A stretch of 64,000 nt of DNA from NCBI GenBank assembly GCA_002381645.1, contig DFXE01000020.1, forward strand, positions 1-64,000, given 5' to 3'. Every line of letters starts with the position of its first letter. The first letter of the stretch is position 1. Shown here piece by piece: positions 35,554-43,817 of the stretch. The stretch comes from Bacteroidales bacterium UBA4116 (lineage in GTDB: Bacteria; Bacteroidota; Bacteroidia; Bacteroidales; Tannerellaceae). The notes below the pieces were generated by a model. That model was not told where the DNA came from, did not search any database, and saw only the letters and a list, made by a program, of their open reading frames with translations. The translations under genes and the position numbers were made by a program.

Positions 35554-35907
35554 ATGAAACAGTTGTATCTGAAATATCTTAAAATACTTTTCCCGGTACT
35601 CTTTATAGCATACCTCGGAGGTATTATTTCATTTACACACGTACATGTCGTCAACGGGATAACTATCGTTCACTCCCATCCCTTTTCTACAAACGGAGAT
35701 GTACCCGTTGATCACCAGCATACAGGAACTGAATTACAGTTACTTCACCAGATATCTACGATTTTACAGGCAGACAATGCCGTTTCTTTTACAAATATCA
35801 CCACTTTTCTTCCCGCAGTACGCGTTCTTTTATCAAAACCCATAAAACAGTATCATTTACTACCTCAGAAAGATTCTAACCAACTTCGCGCACCTCCCCT
35901 TGCTTGA
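35554..35907 (+). CDS. Small His-rich membrane-anchored protein (copy B)
   Basis: A 117-residue paralogue of the protein at 33081-33443. It has an N-terminal anchor (YLKILFPVLFIAYLGGIISF) followed by THVHVVNGITIVHSHPFS, then DHQHTG and LLHQISTI, and ends LRAPPLA. Conserved His positions match copy A. The predicted topology is a single membrane anchor with a periplasmic His-rich segment, consistent with metal binding. TonB receptor B follows on the same strand after a 226-bp leader. Similar small His-rich proteins accompany metal TonB receptors in other phyla, but homology to those is not shown here. Confidence 0.75.
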   Translation: MKQLYLKYLKILFPVLFIAYLGGIISFTHVHVVNGITIVHSHPFSTNGDVPVDHQHTGTELQLLHQISTILQADNAVSFTNITTFLPAVRVLLSKPIKQYHLLPQKDSNQLRAPPLA

Positions 35908-35937
35908 TTTTTAACTTATTATTTAATCCGTATTTAA

Positions 35938-36047
35938 AGCAGTCAATAATAATCAACCCGCATCACTGAAGACGGATAGTTAAGTAGTATAAACATATTT
36001 ATCTTGACTACTGACAAGCAAAGCGAGTTACAACTACTTTGACTGCT
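35938..36047 (+). promoter_or_regulatory. Leader with 9-bp inverted repeat upstream of TonB receptor B
   Basis: AGCAGTCAA (35938-35946) and TTGACTGCT (36039-36047) could close a ~110-nt RNA domain; CCG...CGG around ACTGAAGA lies inside. The gap 35908-36133 has no gene. No known riboswitch consensus was recognised; copy A of the module has no such long leader (48 bp). Confidence 0.35.
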
Positions 36048-36133
36048 AATTCACATTAATCAGATAATTATTTATTTTCCTGACGGGAGAACGATGTGTC
36101 TTTTGTCTGGTATATTTCATAATCAAGCATAAT

Positions 36134-38434
36134 ATGAACAAATATATTTGTATTATTATCAGCCTGTATTGTATGAGCATGCTGGTAAAAGCTGATGATC
36201 AGCAAAGAGGTTCCGATATTAATATTGTGGGCCATGTCTTAGATAAATACACGCAGGAACACTTACCTTTTATTAACGTATTGATAAAAGGAACCACAAT
36301 AGGTACAACAACGGACGCTTCCGGACACTATTTTCTCAAAAATGTACCGGAGGGAAATTTCACCCTCGAAGTAAAATCAATCGGTTATAAAACAATAGAA
36401 AAACAAGTCACCGTTATAAAAGGACAAACACTCGAGCTGAATTTTGAAATTGAAGAAGACCGTATAGCACTCGACGGTGTGGTTGTTTCCGCCAACCGGG
36501 GCGAAACAACCCGACGGCTGGCTCCTTCCTTAGTGAACGTATTAGACGCAAAAGTATTCACAAATACCAATTCCCCTACCCTCGCCCAGGGATTGAATTT
36601 CCAACCCGGCGTTAGGGTTGAAACAAACTGTCAGAACTGTGGCTTCCAACAAGTCCGTATCAACGGTCTGGATGGTCCCTATACCCAGATATTAATTGAT
36701 TCACGTCCCATATTTAGCGCCCTATCGGGTGTGTACGGGTTAGAACAGATACCTGCTAATATGATTGAACGTGTTGAAGTGATGAGGGGTGGAGGTTCAG
36801 CCTTATTCGGTTCATCCGCTATTGCCGGAACCATCAATATCATTACGAAAGAACCGTTGCGGAATTCAGGAGAATTATCCCACACTATCACATTCCCGGG
36901 GGGTAGCACTTCTTTCGACAATAGTACGACACTGAATGCTTCCCTGGTATCCGAAAGCGGGAAAATGGGATTATACGTTTTCGGTCAAAACCGCCACCGG
37001 TCTGCTTACGATCATGATGAGGACGGTTTTACGGAATTGCCTAAGTTAAAAAGCCAGACGGTTGGTTTCCGTTCTTATATTAAAACAGGACTCTATTCCA
37101 AACTCACATTTGAATATCATCATATGGGAGAATTCCGCAGAGGGGGAAATTTACTTAACCGGCCTCCGCACGAGGCAGACATTGCCGAACAGTTAGAACA
37201 CGCCATAGACGGCGGCGGACTTAAATGGGATTTATTTTCTTCTGACTACAAACATAAATTAAGCGTTTACACTTCTGCACAAAATACGGACAGGGATAGT
37301 TATTACGGCACCAATCAGGATCCCAAAGCCTATGGCAAAACAACTGATCTCACCGTTATGACAGGTGGCCAATACGCCTATAGCTTCAACCGTTTATTAT
37401 TTATGCCGTCCGATCTTACAACCGGTATCGAATACAGCTACGACCATCTTGAAGACAAAATGTTGGGATATAACCGGTATACCAATCAGAAAGTACATAT
37501 CGGGAGCGCATTCTTTCAGAACGAATGGAAAAACAAACAATGGAGTTTCCTCATTGGCGGCCGCCTGGATAAGCATAATATGATCGATCATGTGGTCTTC
37601 AGTCCCCGTGCTAATATCCGTTTCAACCCGATTGAAGATATTAATATACGGGCAAGTTATTCGGGTGGATTCCGTGCTCCACAGGCTTTTGACGAAGATA
37701 TGCATATATCCGCCGTCGGAGGAGAAGTGTCACTGATCAGGCGGGCGGACGACCTGAAAGAAGAAAAATCGCAGAGTATCAGTCTTTCCACCGACTTTTA
37801 CAGGCGCTTCGGAGGTGTACAGTTTAACTTTCTGGTAGAAGGTTTCTACACCAATCTGAGTGATGTCTTTATTCTTGAGGATATCGGACACGATGAACAG
37901 GGAAACCTGATCAAGGAACGTCGTAACGGTTCCGGAGCAACAGTTATGGGATTAACATTGGAAGGACGGTCAGTACTGACCTCCTGGTTATCCTTACAGG
38001 CAGGCTTCACATTCCAGAGAAGCCGTTATAAAGAATATGAGAAATGGAGTGAAGACGAAAGCATACCGGCAACAAAAAAAATGTTCCGTACACCCGGCAA
38101 CTATGGTTATTTCACATCCTTACTAACACCTTTACAGCGATTTTCCATATCGCTTTCAGGTACCTATACAGGAAGCATGCTCGTTCAGCATTTAGCGGGA
38201 TATATTCCACAGGACAAGGCTGTTAATACAGCCGATTTTTTCGATATGAACATTAAATTAGCCTATGAATTTCCATTATACAAAGAGTCTAAAATTGAAA
38301 TAAGCGCAGGTGTACAAAATATATTTGATGCCTATCAATCGGATTTCGACCAGGGAAAAAACCGTGATGCATCCTACATCTACGGTCCGTCTTTACCACG
38401 AAGTTTTTTTGCAGGCACCAGAATCAGTTTCTAA
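36134..38434 (+). CDS. TonB-dependent receptor with CxxC in plug (copy B of duplicated module)
   Basis: Outer-membrane TonB-dependent receptor of 766 residues, the same length as copy A and highly similar from the beta-sandwich (HLPFINVLIKGTTIGTTTDA) to the barrel end (FFAGTRISF). The plug has Cys166-x-x-Cys169 in TNCQNCGFQQVRINGLDG, then QILIDSRPIFSALSGVYGLEQIP and MIERVEVMRGGGSALFG, almost identical to copy A. Divergence is greatest in predicted extracellular loops (for example SHTITFPGGSTSFDNS against the corresponding loop of A), so the two may differ in ligand form. A terminator follows; no ABC genes follow this copy. Confidence 0.92.
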   Translation: MNKYICIIISLYCMSMLVKADDQQRGSDINIVGHVLDKYTQEHLPFINVLIKGTTIGTTTDASGHYFLKNVPEGNFTLEVKSIGYKTIEKQVTVIKGQTLELNFEIEEDRIALDGVVVSANRGETTRRLAPSLVNVLDAKVFTNTNSPTLAQGLNFQPGVRVETNCQNCGFQQVRINGLDGPYTQILIDSRPIFSALSGVYGLEQIPANMIERVEVMRGGGSALFGSSAIAGTINIITKEPLRNSGELSHTITFPGGSTSFDNSTTLNASLVSESGKMGLYVFGQNRHRSAYDHDEDGFTELPKLKSQTVGFRSYIKTGLYSKLTFEYHHMGEFRRGGNLLNRPPHEADIAEQLEHAIDGGGLKWDLFSSDYKHKLSVYTSAQNTDRDSYYGTNQDPKAYGKTTDLTVMTGGQYAYSFNRLLFMPSDLTTGIEYSYDHLEDKMLGYNRYTNQKVHIGSAFFQNEWKNKQWSFLIGGRLDKHNMIDHVVFSPRANIRFNPIEDINIRASYSGGFRAPQAFDEDMHISAVGGEVSLIRRADDLKEEKSQSISLSTDFYRRFGGVQFNFLVEGFYTNLSDVFILEDIGHDEQGNLIKERRNGSGATVMGLTLEGRSVLTSWLSLQAGFTFQRSRYKEYEKWSEDESIPATKKMFRTPGNYGYFTSLLTPLQRFSISLSGTYTGSMLVQHLAGYIPQDKAVNTADFFDMNIKLAYEFPLYKESKIEISAGVQNIFDAYQSDFDQGKNRDASYIYGPSLPRSFFAGTRISF

Positions 38435-38446
38435 TTTTAATTTTTA

Positions 38447-38454
38447 TACCTTTG
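38447..38454 (+). promoter_or_regulatory. Possible -7 element for ndk
   Basis: TACCTTTG followed by A fits TAnnTTTG. Transcription would begin inside the hairpin at 38455-38486, so the hairpin would be transcribed in part with ndk. Confidence 0.4.
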
Positions 38455-38486
38455 AGGCAATCGCGTTATACGTGGTTGCCTTTTTA
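38455..38486 (+). terminator. Terminator after TonB receptor B
   Basis: GGCAA (38456-38460) pairs with TTGCC (38476-38480), with GCG/CGT inner pairing, followed by T5. The stem is moderate. Confidence 0.6.
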
Positions 38487-38508
38487 TAAATCCTAAAATA
38501 ATATCCAT

Positions 38509-38970
38509 ATGGAAAAGACATTGGTAATCCTGAAACCTTGCAGCATACAGAGGGGAATAATCGGTGAGATTATTTCGCGTTTTGAAAAAAAAGGTCTTCG
38601 TATGGCAGGTATGAAAATGGAATGGCTGACCGATGAAATCCTTAGCCAGCATTATGCACACTTAAAGGAAAAACCGTTTTTTCAACGGGTTAAAGACGCT
38701 ATGAGAAGCTGTCCGGTAATTATTTGTTGTTTGGAAGGATTAAATGCGGTTGATGTGGTACGATCTATGACAGGAAAAACAAATGGAAGAAATGCATCAC
38801 CCGGTACCATTAGGGGGGATTATAGCATGAGTGTACAAGAAAACATTGTTCATGCTTCGGATTCGGTTGAAACGGCAAACATTGAATTAAAACGATTCTT
38901 TAAGACCGATGAAATTTATAATTATAAATTAAACAATATTATGAGTATTTATGCCGAAGATGAATTATAA
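38509..38970 (+). CDS. ndk: Nucleoside diphosphate kinase
   Basis: Cytosolic enzyme transferring the gamma-phosphate between nucleoside triphosphates and diphosphates through a phosphohistidine. Motifs are EKTLVILKPCSIQRGIIGEI at the start, the active-site His115 in NIVHASDSVETANIEL, and the preceding NASPGTIRGDYSM loop. At 153 residues it has normal length. One oddity is SIQRG where most members have AVQRG or TVERG; the active site is intact. It is transcribed alone, closed by a bidirectional terminator at 38989-39033. Confidence 0.96.
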   Translation: MEKTLVILKPCSIQRGIIGEIISRFEKKGLRMAGMKMEWLTDEILSQHYAHLKEKPFFQRVKDAMRSCPVIICCLEGLNAVDVVRSMTGKTNGRNASPGTIRGDYSMSVQENIVHASDSVETANIELKRFFKTDEIYNYKLNNIMSIYAEDEL

Positions 38971-38988
38971 AAACAGCCATTCTCACCC

Positions 38989-39033
38989 AAAAAAATGACG
39001 CACATTATATATAAAAATGTGCGTCATCTTTTT
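38989..39033. terminator. Bidirectional terminator between ndk and the 39.1-kb small gene
   Basis: A 12-bp perfect stem, ATGACGCACATT (38995-39006) with AATGTGCGTCAT (39016-39027), has CTTTTT on the plus side and an A-run on the left giving a U-tract on the minus side. Confidence 0.93.
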
Positions 39034-39052
39034 AATAAAATACGTCAATCTA

Positions 39053-39301
39053 TTATAGATTCTCAGCAGTGTCAATTGTTTTTAACTTTTGCAATTGCTG
39101 CTCGATTCTTTCTTTTTCTTTAATTAAACGTAGTTCTTCTTTTCCTAATTTGTCTTTTTTGAAACCTTGGGCTAAGGCAATAATTTCTTCTAACTCATCA
39201 AATGTCAGATACTTAAGACCTTTAGATAAAGTATCAAATGCATTTTCCCTGATAGCCCTTTTCGTGACTCTTTCTTCTTCAGTCATTTTTTTTCTTGCCA
39301 T
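39053..39301 (-). CDS. Small charged coiled-coil protein of unknown function
   Basis: An 82-residue hydrophilic protein, strongly charged (MARKKMTEEERVTKRAIRENAF at the start) and largely helical, with a likely coiled coil in its second half (KEELRLIKEKERIEQQLQKL). No membrane segment, signal peptide or known motif is visible. A clear -7 promoter lies upstream at 39347-39354 and a terminator downstream, so it is a real monocistronic gene. It is divergent from the DUF4494-yggS operon, and both promoters share a 150-bp region. Confidence 0.7.
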   Translation of the reverse strand: MARKKMTEEERVTKRAIRENAFDTLSKGLKYLTFDELEEIIALAQGFKKDKLGKEELRLIKEKERIEQQLQKLKTIDTAENL

Positions 39302-39346
39302 AGTTTTTTCCTTTTTTTACTGTTGTTAGTTTTTAAATATCGCTGA

Positions 39347-39354
39347 CAAATATA
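39347..39354 (-). promoter_or_regulatory. -7 promoter element for the 82-residue gene
   Basis: CAAATATA on the plus strand reads TATATTTG on the minus strand. It is about 45 bp before the ATG at 39301. Confidence 0.65.
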
Positions 39355-39395
39355 TTAATAAATCTCTTACTTTCATCATAACCACATTATTATCG

Positions 39396-39403
39396 TATAT
39401 TTG
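39396..39403 (+). promoter_or_regulatory. -7 promoter element for DUF4494-yggS
   Basis: TATATTTG followed by C, 36 bp before the ATG at 39439, divergent from the element at 39347-39354. Confidence 0.68.
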
Positions 39404-39438
39404 CCGTTACTTTAAAAAACAATTAAATATAAAAGAAT

Positions 39439-39921
39439 ATGCACAATTGGTTTGAGTGTAAAGTATCGTATGAAAAGATGCTGGAAAATGGAATGCAAAA
39501 AAAAGTATCCGAACCTTATCTGGTCGACGCTTTATCTTTTACAGAAGCAGAAGCCAGAATTATTGAAGAAATACGTCCGTACATAACCGGAGAATTTACC
39601 ATAGCCGATATAAAAAGAGCCCGTCTTTCTGAGATATTTTTTAATGAAAATGGCGATCGTTTTTACCGCATTAAAGTGTTTTTTATTACACTGGATGAAA
39701 AGAGCGGTGCCGAGAAAAAAACATCCGTCCAGATGCTTGCACAGGCCAGTACCTTAAAAGACGCTATTGCCGTATTGGAAGAAGGTATGAAAGGCACCAT
39801 GGCGGATTATACTATTGCATCCGTTACGGAAACGGCATTAATGGATGTCTTTCCTTTTGCAGTAAACGACAAAATTGTAACCAAATCAGACGAAGAATTA
39901 CTTGCAGAACAAAGATCATGA
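39439..39921 (+). CDS. DUF4494 domain-containing protein
   Basis: A 160-residue cytosolic protein matching the Bacteroidota DUF4494 family: MHNWFECKVSYEKMLENGMQKKVSEPYLVDALSFTEAEARI at the N-terminus, then ITLDEKSGAEKKTSVQMLAQA and DYTIASVTETALMDVFPF. The function of the family is unknown. Its stop codon overlaps the ATG of yggS by 4 bp (ATGA), so the two proteins are translationally coupled, which hints at a link to pyridoxal-phosphate homeostasis. Confidence 0.9.
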   Translation: MHNWFECKVSYEKMLENGMQKKVSEPYLVDALSFTEAEARIIEEIRPYITGEFTIADIKRARLSEIFFNENGDRFYRIKVFFITLDEKSGAEKKTSVQMLAQASTLKDAIAVLEEGMKGTMADYTIASVTETALMDVFPFAVNDKIVTKSDEELLAEQRS

Positions 39922-40583
39922 CTATTGCTTCACAAATAGAGTTCCTGAAAAATAAACTGCCCGGCAGGGTTAAGCTTATAGCCGTTTCAAAATTTCATTC
40001 CGCCGAAGCCATATCCGAAGCCTACCAAGCAGGCCAGCGGATATTCGGCGAAAGCAGGGCGCAGGAGCTTATCCTTAAACGAAAACAACTCCCTGCAGAT
40101 ATCGAATGGCATTTTATAGGCCCTTTACAAAGCAATAAAGTAAAAGATATCGCACCATTTATACATACGATCCACAGCGTCGACTCCCTCAAGCTTCTGG
40201 AGGAAATAAACAAACAGGCAGCCAAAAACAACCGCATCATCCGTGTATTATTGGAGATACACATCGCCAGCGAAGAAAGTAAACACGGATTCAGGCCGGA
40301 TGATGTGAAAACATTTCTAAAAGAAAACGATACGGCTTCCTATAATCATATCCGTATTTGCGGATTAATGGGTATGGCCACATTCACTGATGACAGGGAG
40401 CAGGTAAAAAAAGAATTCCGGAATTTGTCCGAACTTTTCAAAGAACTGGAATTATCCTTCTTTGCCGGATCAGAATACTTTGCCGAATTATCAATGGGTA
40501 TGACAGACGATTACGAACTGGCAATCGCCGAAGGCAGTACGATGGTTAGGATTGGAAGCCTTATTTTCGGAAGCAGAAGCTGA
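39918..40583 (+). CDS. yggS: YggS/PLPBP-family pyridoxal 5'-phosphate homeostasis protein
   Basis: Cytosolic PLP-binding protein that buffers the cofactor. The 221-residue TIM-barrel shows the PLP Lys in VKLIAVSKFHSAEAI, GESRAQELILKRKQLP, WHFIGPLQSNKVKDIAPFIHTIHSVDS, HIASEESKHGF, ICGLMGMATFTDD and LSMGMTDDYELAIAEGSTMVRIGSLIFG. All are standard family signatures. It overlaps the upstream DUF4494 gene by 4 bp. The next gene, a dihydroorotate dehydrogenase-like protein, has its own promoter about 70 bp downstream. Confidence 0.95.
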   Translation: MTIASQIEFLKNKLPGRVKLIAVSKFHSAEAISEAYQAGQRIFGESRAQELILKRKQLPADIEWHFIGPLQSNKVKDIAPFIHTIHSVDSLKLLEEINKQAAKNNRIIRVLLEIHIASEESKHGFRPDDVKTFLKENDTASYNHIRICGLMGMATFTDDREQVKKEFRNLSELFKELELSFFAGSEYFAELSMGMTDDYELAIAEGSTMVRIGSLIFGSRS

Positions 40584-40653
40584 TAAGGTAAGAAGCAGAA
40601 AGCTTTTTAAGCATTTTAAATAAGATGGCCGGAAGCCGGACAAAATAAATAAC

Positions 40654-40661
40654 TATATTTG
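40654..40661 (+). promoter_or_regulatory. -7 promoter element for the DHOD-like gene
   Basis: TATATTTG followed by T, 29 bp upstream of the ATG at 40691. Confidence 0.68.
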
Positions 40662-40690
40662 TCTTTATATAAACGTAATTAAATCAAAAC

Positions 40691-41668
40691 ATGATCGATC
40701 TAAAAACTCAATATGCAGGATTATCTCTCCGTAATCCTATTATCGTGGGAAGTTCAGGCCTTACTTCAAGCCCCGATCGCAATAAAGAATATGAAAAAGC
40801 AGGAGCCGGGGCCATAGTCTTAAAATCGTTGTTCGAAGAACAGATCGAAATGCAGAGTTCCGTATTGATGAAAGATGAAGATTATCCGGAGGCAGCCGAC
40901 TATGTCCGGGAATATGTAAAGGCCAATCAGGTAAATAACTATCTGGAAATAATAAAAAAGACGAAGGCGGCCTGTACCATCCCGGTTATAGCCAGTATCA
41001 ATTGTTATAAATCCGATGTATGGATCGATTTTGCCCGTCAGATACAACTGGCCGGAGCTGATGCTTTGGAACTGAACGTTTTCTATATGGATACCGATCT
41101 GACCCACGATTTCGACGCAACACGCGCCATGTACGTAGATATTATACGTAAGGTAAAAGAGACAGTTTCCATACCCGTGATCATGAAAATAGGAAAGTTT
41201 TTCAGCAATACGCCCGCACTCGTACATATACTCAAAGTCAACGGGGCCGACGGCGTAGTGCTTTTCAATCGCTTTTACCGGCCTGATATCGATATAAATA
41301 CGATGCAACTCGTGTCCGGTAATGTTTTCAGCAGTCATTCCGATCTGGGTGACACACTCCGTTGGACGGCAATCGTTTCAGGTAAAATACCCGGTATCAG
41401 TATATCATCCTCCACCGGGGTCCACGATTGGGAAGATGTAATAAAATGCCTGCTGGCCGGAGCCGATGCCGTACAGATGTGCAGTGCAATATATACACAT
41501 GGCGCCGAAATTATTTCACAGGTGCTAACCTGTATGGAAGAATGGATGCTTCAGGCAAAATACAACTCCTTGAAACAATTCCAGGGCAGGCTTAACTATG
41601 CAAATATAAGCAATCCAGGTATGTATGAACGCTCCCAGTTCATGAAATACTTTTCCAACAGGGATTAA
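40691..41668 (+). CDS. Dihydroorotate dehydrogenase-like flavoprotein
   Basis: FMN-dependent TIM-barrel oxidoreductase of 325 residues, related to class 1 dihydroorotate dehydrogenases and dihydropyrimidine dehydrogenases. Features include DLKTQYAGLSLRNPIIVGSSGLTSS at the start, AGAGAIVLKSLFEEQI, PVIASINCYKSDVWIDFA, LELNVF, PVIMKIGKFFSN and the FMN-phosphate region GISISSSTGVHDWEDVIKCLLAGADAVQMCSAIYTHG. This is the PyrD-like paralogue group usually found beside a genuine PyrD in Bacteroidales. Whether it oxidises dihydroorotate is uncertain. Confidence 0.85.
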   Translation: MIDLKTQYAGLSLRNPIIVGSSGLTSSPDRNKEYEKAGAGAIVLKSLFEEQIEMQSSVLMKDEDYPEAADYVREYVKANQVNNYLEIIKKTKAACTIPVIASINCYKSDVWIDFARQIQLAGADALELNVFYMDTDLTHDFDATRAMYVDIIRKVKETVSIPVIMKIGKFFSNTPALVHILKVNGADGVVLFNRFYRPDIDINTMQLVSGNVFSSHSDLGDTLRWTAIVSGKIPGISISSSTGVHDWEDVIKCLLAGADAVQMCSAIYTHGAEIISQVLTCMEEWMLQAKYNSLKQFQGRLNYANISNPGMYERSQFMKYFSNRD

Positions 41669-41688
41669 GATAAAAGGATCAATTAAAA

Positions 41689-42231
41689 TTACGGCAACAG
41701 GTAACCCTCCCTATGTTTGATTTCCATAAACGAATAGGGAGGTTTATTATAAGGTTGCAATAGGGAAACAGGCTCATAACAGCTGCGGTCGAAATCTATT
41801 TTCCAGCATTTATTTTCCTGTGTCGTCAGGTAAACAAACTTACCCGGATGTCCGGTATCCGGAGCAAATACCATTACCTGTTCCGTTTTGAGTACGGTTT
41901 TATCGATCGGAAGTAAGGAACACCAACCCATCACTTTAACGGGCAACCGACCTGCATTCAGAAAAGTAAGGTTTTTTATTAGGTAAAAGAAAACAATATA
42001 ATCCAAGTTATCCGGAAAAGTAAGCGCAATAACCTTTTCTTCAACCGGATGCAATTTTATTTCTATTTTGTAATCATTCCTGTTATAAAGTTTACAAAAC
42101 CCGGATAACGCCGGTTTAATTTCCTCCGCACCTGCACCAACCACAAACACAAGTTTATCATTCACCACCAGCGATGCGGCTTTGTCATTCATTTTCGGCA
42201 ACAGATATTTTGTTTTTCTGAACAGGCCCAT
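41689..42231 (-). CDS. Hypothetical protein, last gene of the SGNH-MBOAT operon
   Basis: A 180-residue protein I do not recognise. It has no signal peptide and no clear membrane segment except one moderately hydrophobic stretch (LDYIVFFYLIKNLTFLNAG). It is probably beta-rich, with recurrent KLVFVVGAG, KIEIKLHPVEEKVIALTF and KFVYLTTQENKCWKIDF. It begins 11 bp after the MBOAT stop on the same strand, so it is co-transcribed and may be an accessory of surface-polymer acylation. It is convergent with the DHOD-like gene. Confidence 0.65.
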   Translation of the reverse strand: MGLFRKTKYLLPKMNDKAASLVVNDKLVFVVGAGAEEIKPALSGFCKLYNRNDYKIEIKLHPVEEKVIALTFPDNLDYIVFFYLIKNLTFLNAGRLPVKVMGWCSLLPIDKTVLKTEQVMVFAPDTGHPGKFVYLTTQENKCWKIDFDRSCYEPVSLLQPYNKPPYSFMEIKHREGYLLP

Positions 42232-42242
42232 AAATAAACATT

Positions 42243-43811
42243 TTAGAATTGAAAATAGATAAACGGCTGGACACCGGCGCTTTTTACCTGTACAACAATA
42301 AATATAAGGATAACTAGCATCAAAGCCTGGACAACCAAAGGCGAACGGGTCACAACACCCTGAACGGCCAGCTCTGCGCGTTTAGGCATAAAATGCAGCA
42401 CATATCCTGCCAGCATCAGTGAAAATACACCCTTATACCCCGTAAGGAACTGTGTGAATACTTCCGGATGAAAGTTTGTAAATATCTGTGTTAGCATATC
42501 GCCCGCAATCTGCATAGTACCCGCCCGGAAAAATATCCAGGCAAAACACACCAGATGAAACGTAACGGCTATACCTGCTATCCGGTGTAAAAATGGCATT
42601 TGATCACCCGACTGTTTGAAAACCGCAAAACGACCCATCAGGAATTTATGGAAAGCCAGCGATACACCATGAATCCCTCCCCAAAGAATAAACCGTAAAG
42701 AAGCACCATGCCACAAACCACCCAATAACATGGTTATCATCAGGTTAATATAAGTCCGCATTTTCCCTTTCCGGTTACCGCCCAGCGAAATATATAAATA
42801 ATCCTTCAACCACGAAGACAAGGAGATATGCCAGCGCCTCCAGAACTCCGTGATCGTTGCAGACTGGTAAGGAGAATCAAAGTTAATATTAAACCGGTAA
42901 CCCAGCAATAAAGCAATTCCGATAGCCATATCCGAATAGCCGGAAAAATCACAATAAATCTGCAGGGCATACCCGTACACACCCAGAAGATTTTCTACAC
43001 CCGTATAAAGTAAAGGAGCGTCAAAGATACGGTCCACAAAATTAAGGCTTATATAATCAGAAATAACAGCCTTTTTAAATAAACCGCATAGGATAAGAAA
43101 CAAACCCTCCCCGAATTCCCGACGCGTAACCGTCAACTCTTTATATATTTGCGGAAGAAAATCCTTTGCCCGGACAATCGGACCGGCTACCAATTGCGGA
43201 AAGAAAGAAACATAAAATATATAATCAATCCATCTGTGAACAGGTTCGAGTTGCCGCCGGTATATGTCGATAATGTAACTCAGCGATTGAAAAGTAAAGA
43301 AGGATATACCTACCGGAAGAAAAATATCCATCGGCTGGTAAGTCATACTTTGCCAAGAAACGTCTCCAGTAAAATAGCCGATATCCCGTATCAACCCGGC
43401 AAAAAGATTTGCCAGGAAATTAAAATACTTGAAATAAGCCAGCATACCCAGATTAATACACAGGCTTAATATTACCAGTAATTTACGCGTAAATTCAGAA
43501 ACCGTCAACGACAATTTCCGTCCGATAAAAAAATCGGAAGTGGCCGTAACCAGAAGCAGGCCGAACCATAAGCCACTGCTTTTATAATAGAAATAAAGAG
43601 AAAATAAAGTAACGTAAATAAGCCTGGCCAGTAAATGGTTCCGCAGGGATTTATAGATGATAATGAATCCGATAAAAAGGAAAAAGAACATTCCGCTACT
43701 GAACAACATCGGGGCATTCGGCTGGTAAAAAAATTGCTCGCCCAGCTTTTCACAGGACAAGCCCGTAAAAAAGCCGGCTGAGTTAACAGAAGTTAGTAAG
43801 TGGTCTGACAT
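42243..43811 (-). CDS. MBOAT-family membrane O-acyltransferase (AlgI/DltB-like)
   Basis: Polytopic inner-membrane acyltransferase, 522 residues and about 11 membrane segments. The family core is FWRRWHISLSSWLKDYLYI with SLGGNRKGKMRTYINLMITM, followed by the catalytic His in LLGGLWHGASLRFILWGGIHG. The upstream part contains PVGISFFTFQSLSYIIDIYRR and FFPQLVAGPIVRAKDFLPQ, both AlgI hallmarks. It would move acyl groups, probably acetyl, across the membrane to an exported polymer. Two SGNH hydrolase genes immediately upstream (6-bp gap) are the usual periplasmic partners. The acceptor polymer is not identified. Confidence 0.94.
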   Translation of the reverse strand: MSDHLLTSVNSAGFFTGLSCEKLGEQFFYQPNAPMLFSSGMFFFLFIGFIIIYKSLRNHLLARLIYVTLFSLYFYYKSSGLWFGLLLVTATSDFFIGRKLSLTVSEFTRKLLVILSLCINLGMLAYFKYFNFLANLFAGLIRDIGYFTGDVSWQSMTYQPMDIFLPVGISFFTFQSLSYIIDIYRRQLEPVHRWIDYIFYVSFFPQLVAGPIVRAKDFLPQIYKELTVTRREFGEGLFLILCGLFKKAVISDYISLNFVDRIFDAPLLYTGVENLLGVYGYALQIYCDFSGYSDMAIGIALLLGYRFNINFDSPYQSATITEFWRRWHISLSSWLKDYLYISLGGNRKGKMRTYINLMITMLLGGLWHGASLRFILWGGIHGVSLAFHKFLMGRFAVFKQSGDQMPFLHRIAGIAVTFHLVCFAWIFFRAGTMQIAGDMLTQIFTNFHPEVFTQFLTGYKGVFSLMLAGYVLHFMPKRAELAVQGVVTRSPLVVQALMLVILIFIVVQVKSAGVQPFIYFQF

Positions 43812-43817
43812 CTCCTT

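Noticed and set aside
35908..36133. Cobalamin riboswitch before TonB receptor B
   Set aside because: The B12-box-like consensus was not found, and the receptor carries no BtuB-specific feature I can recognise.
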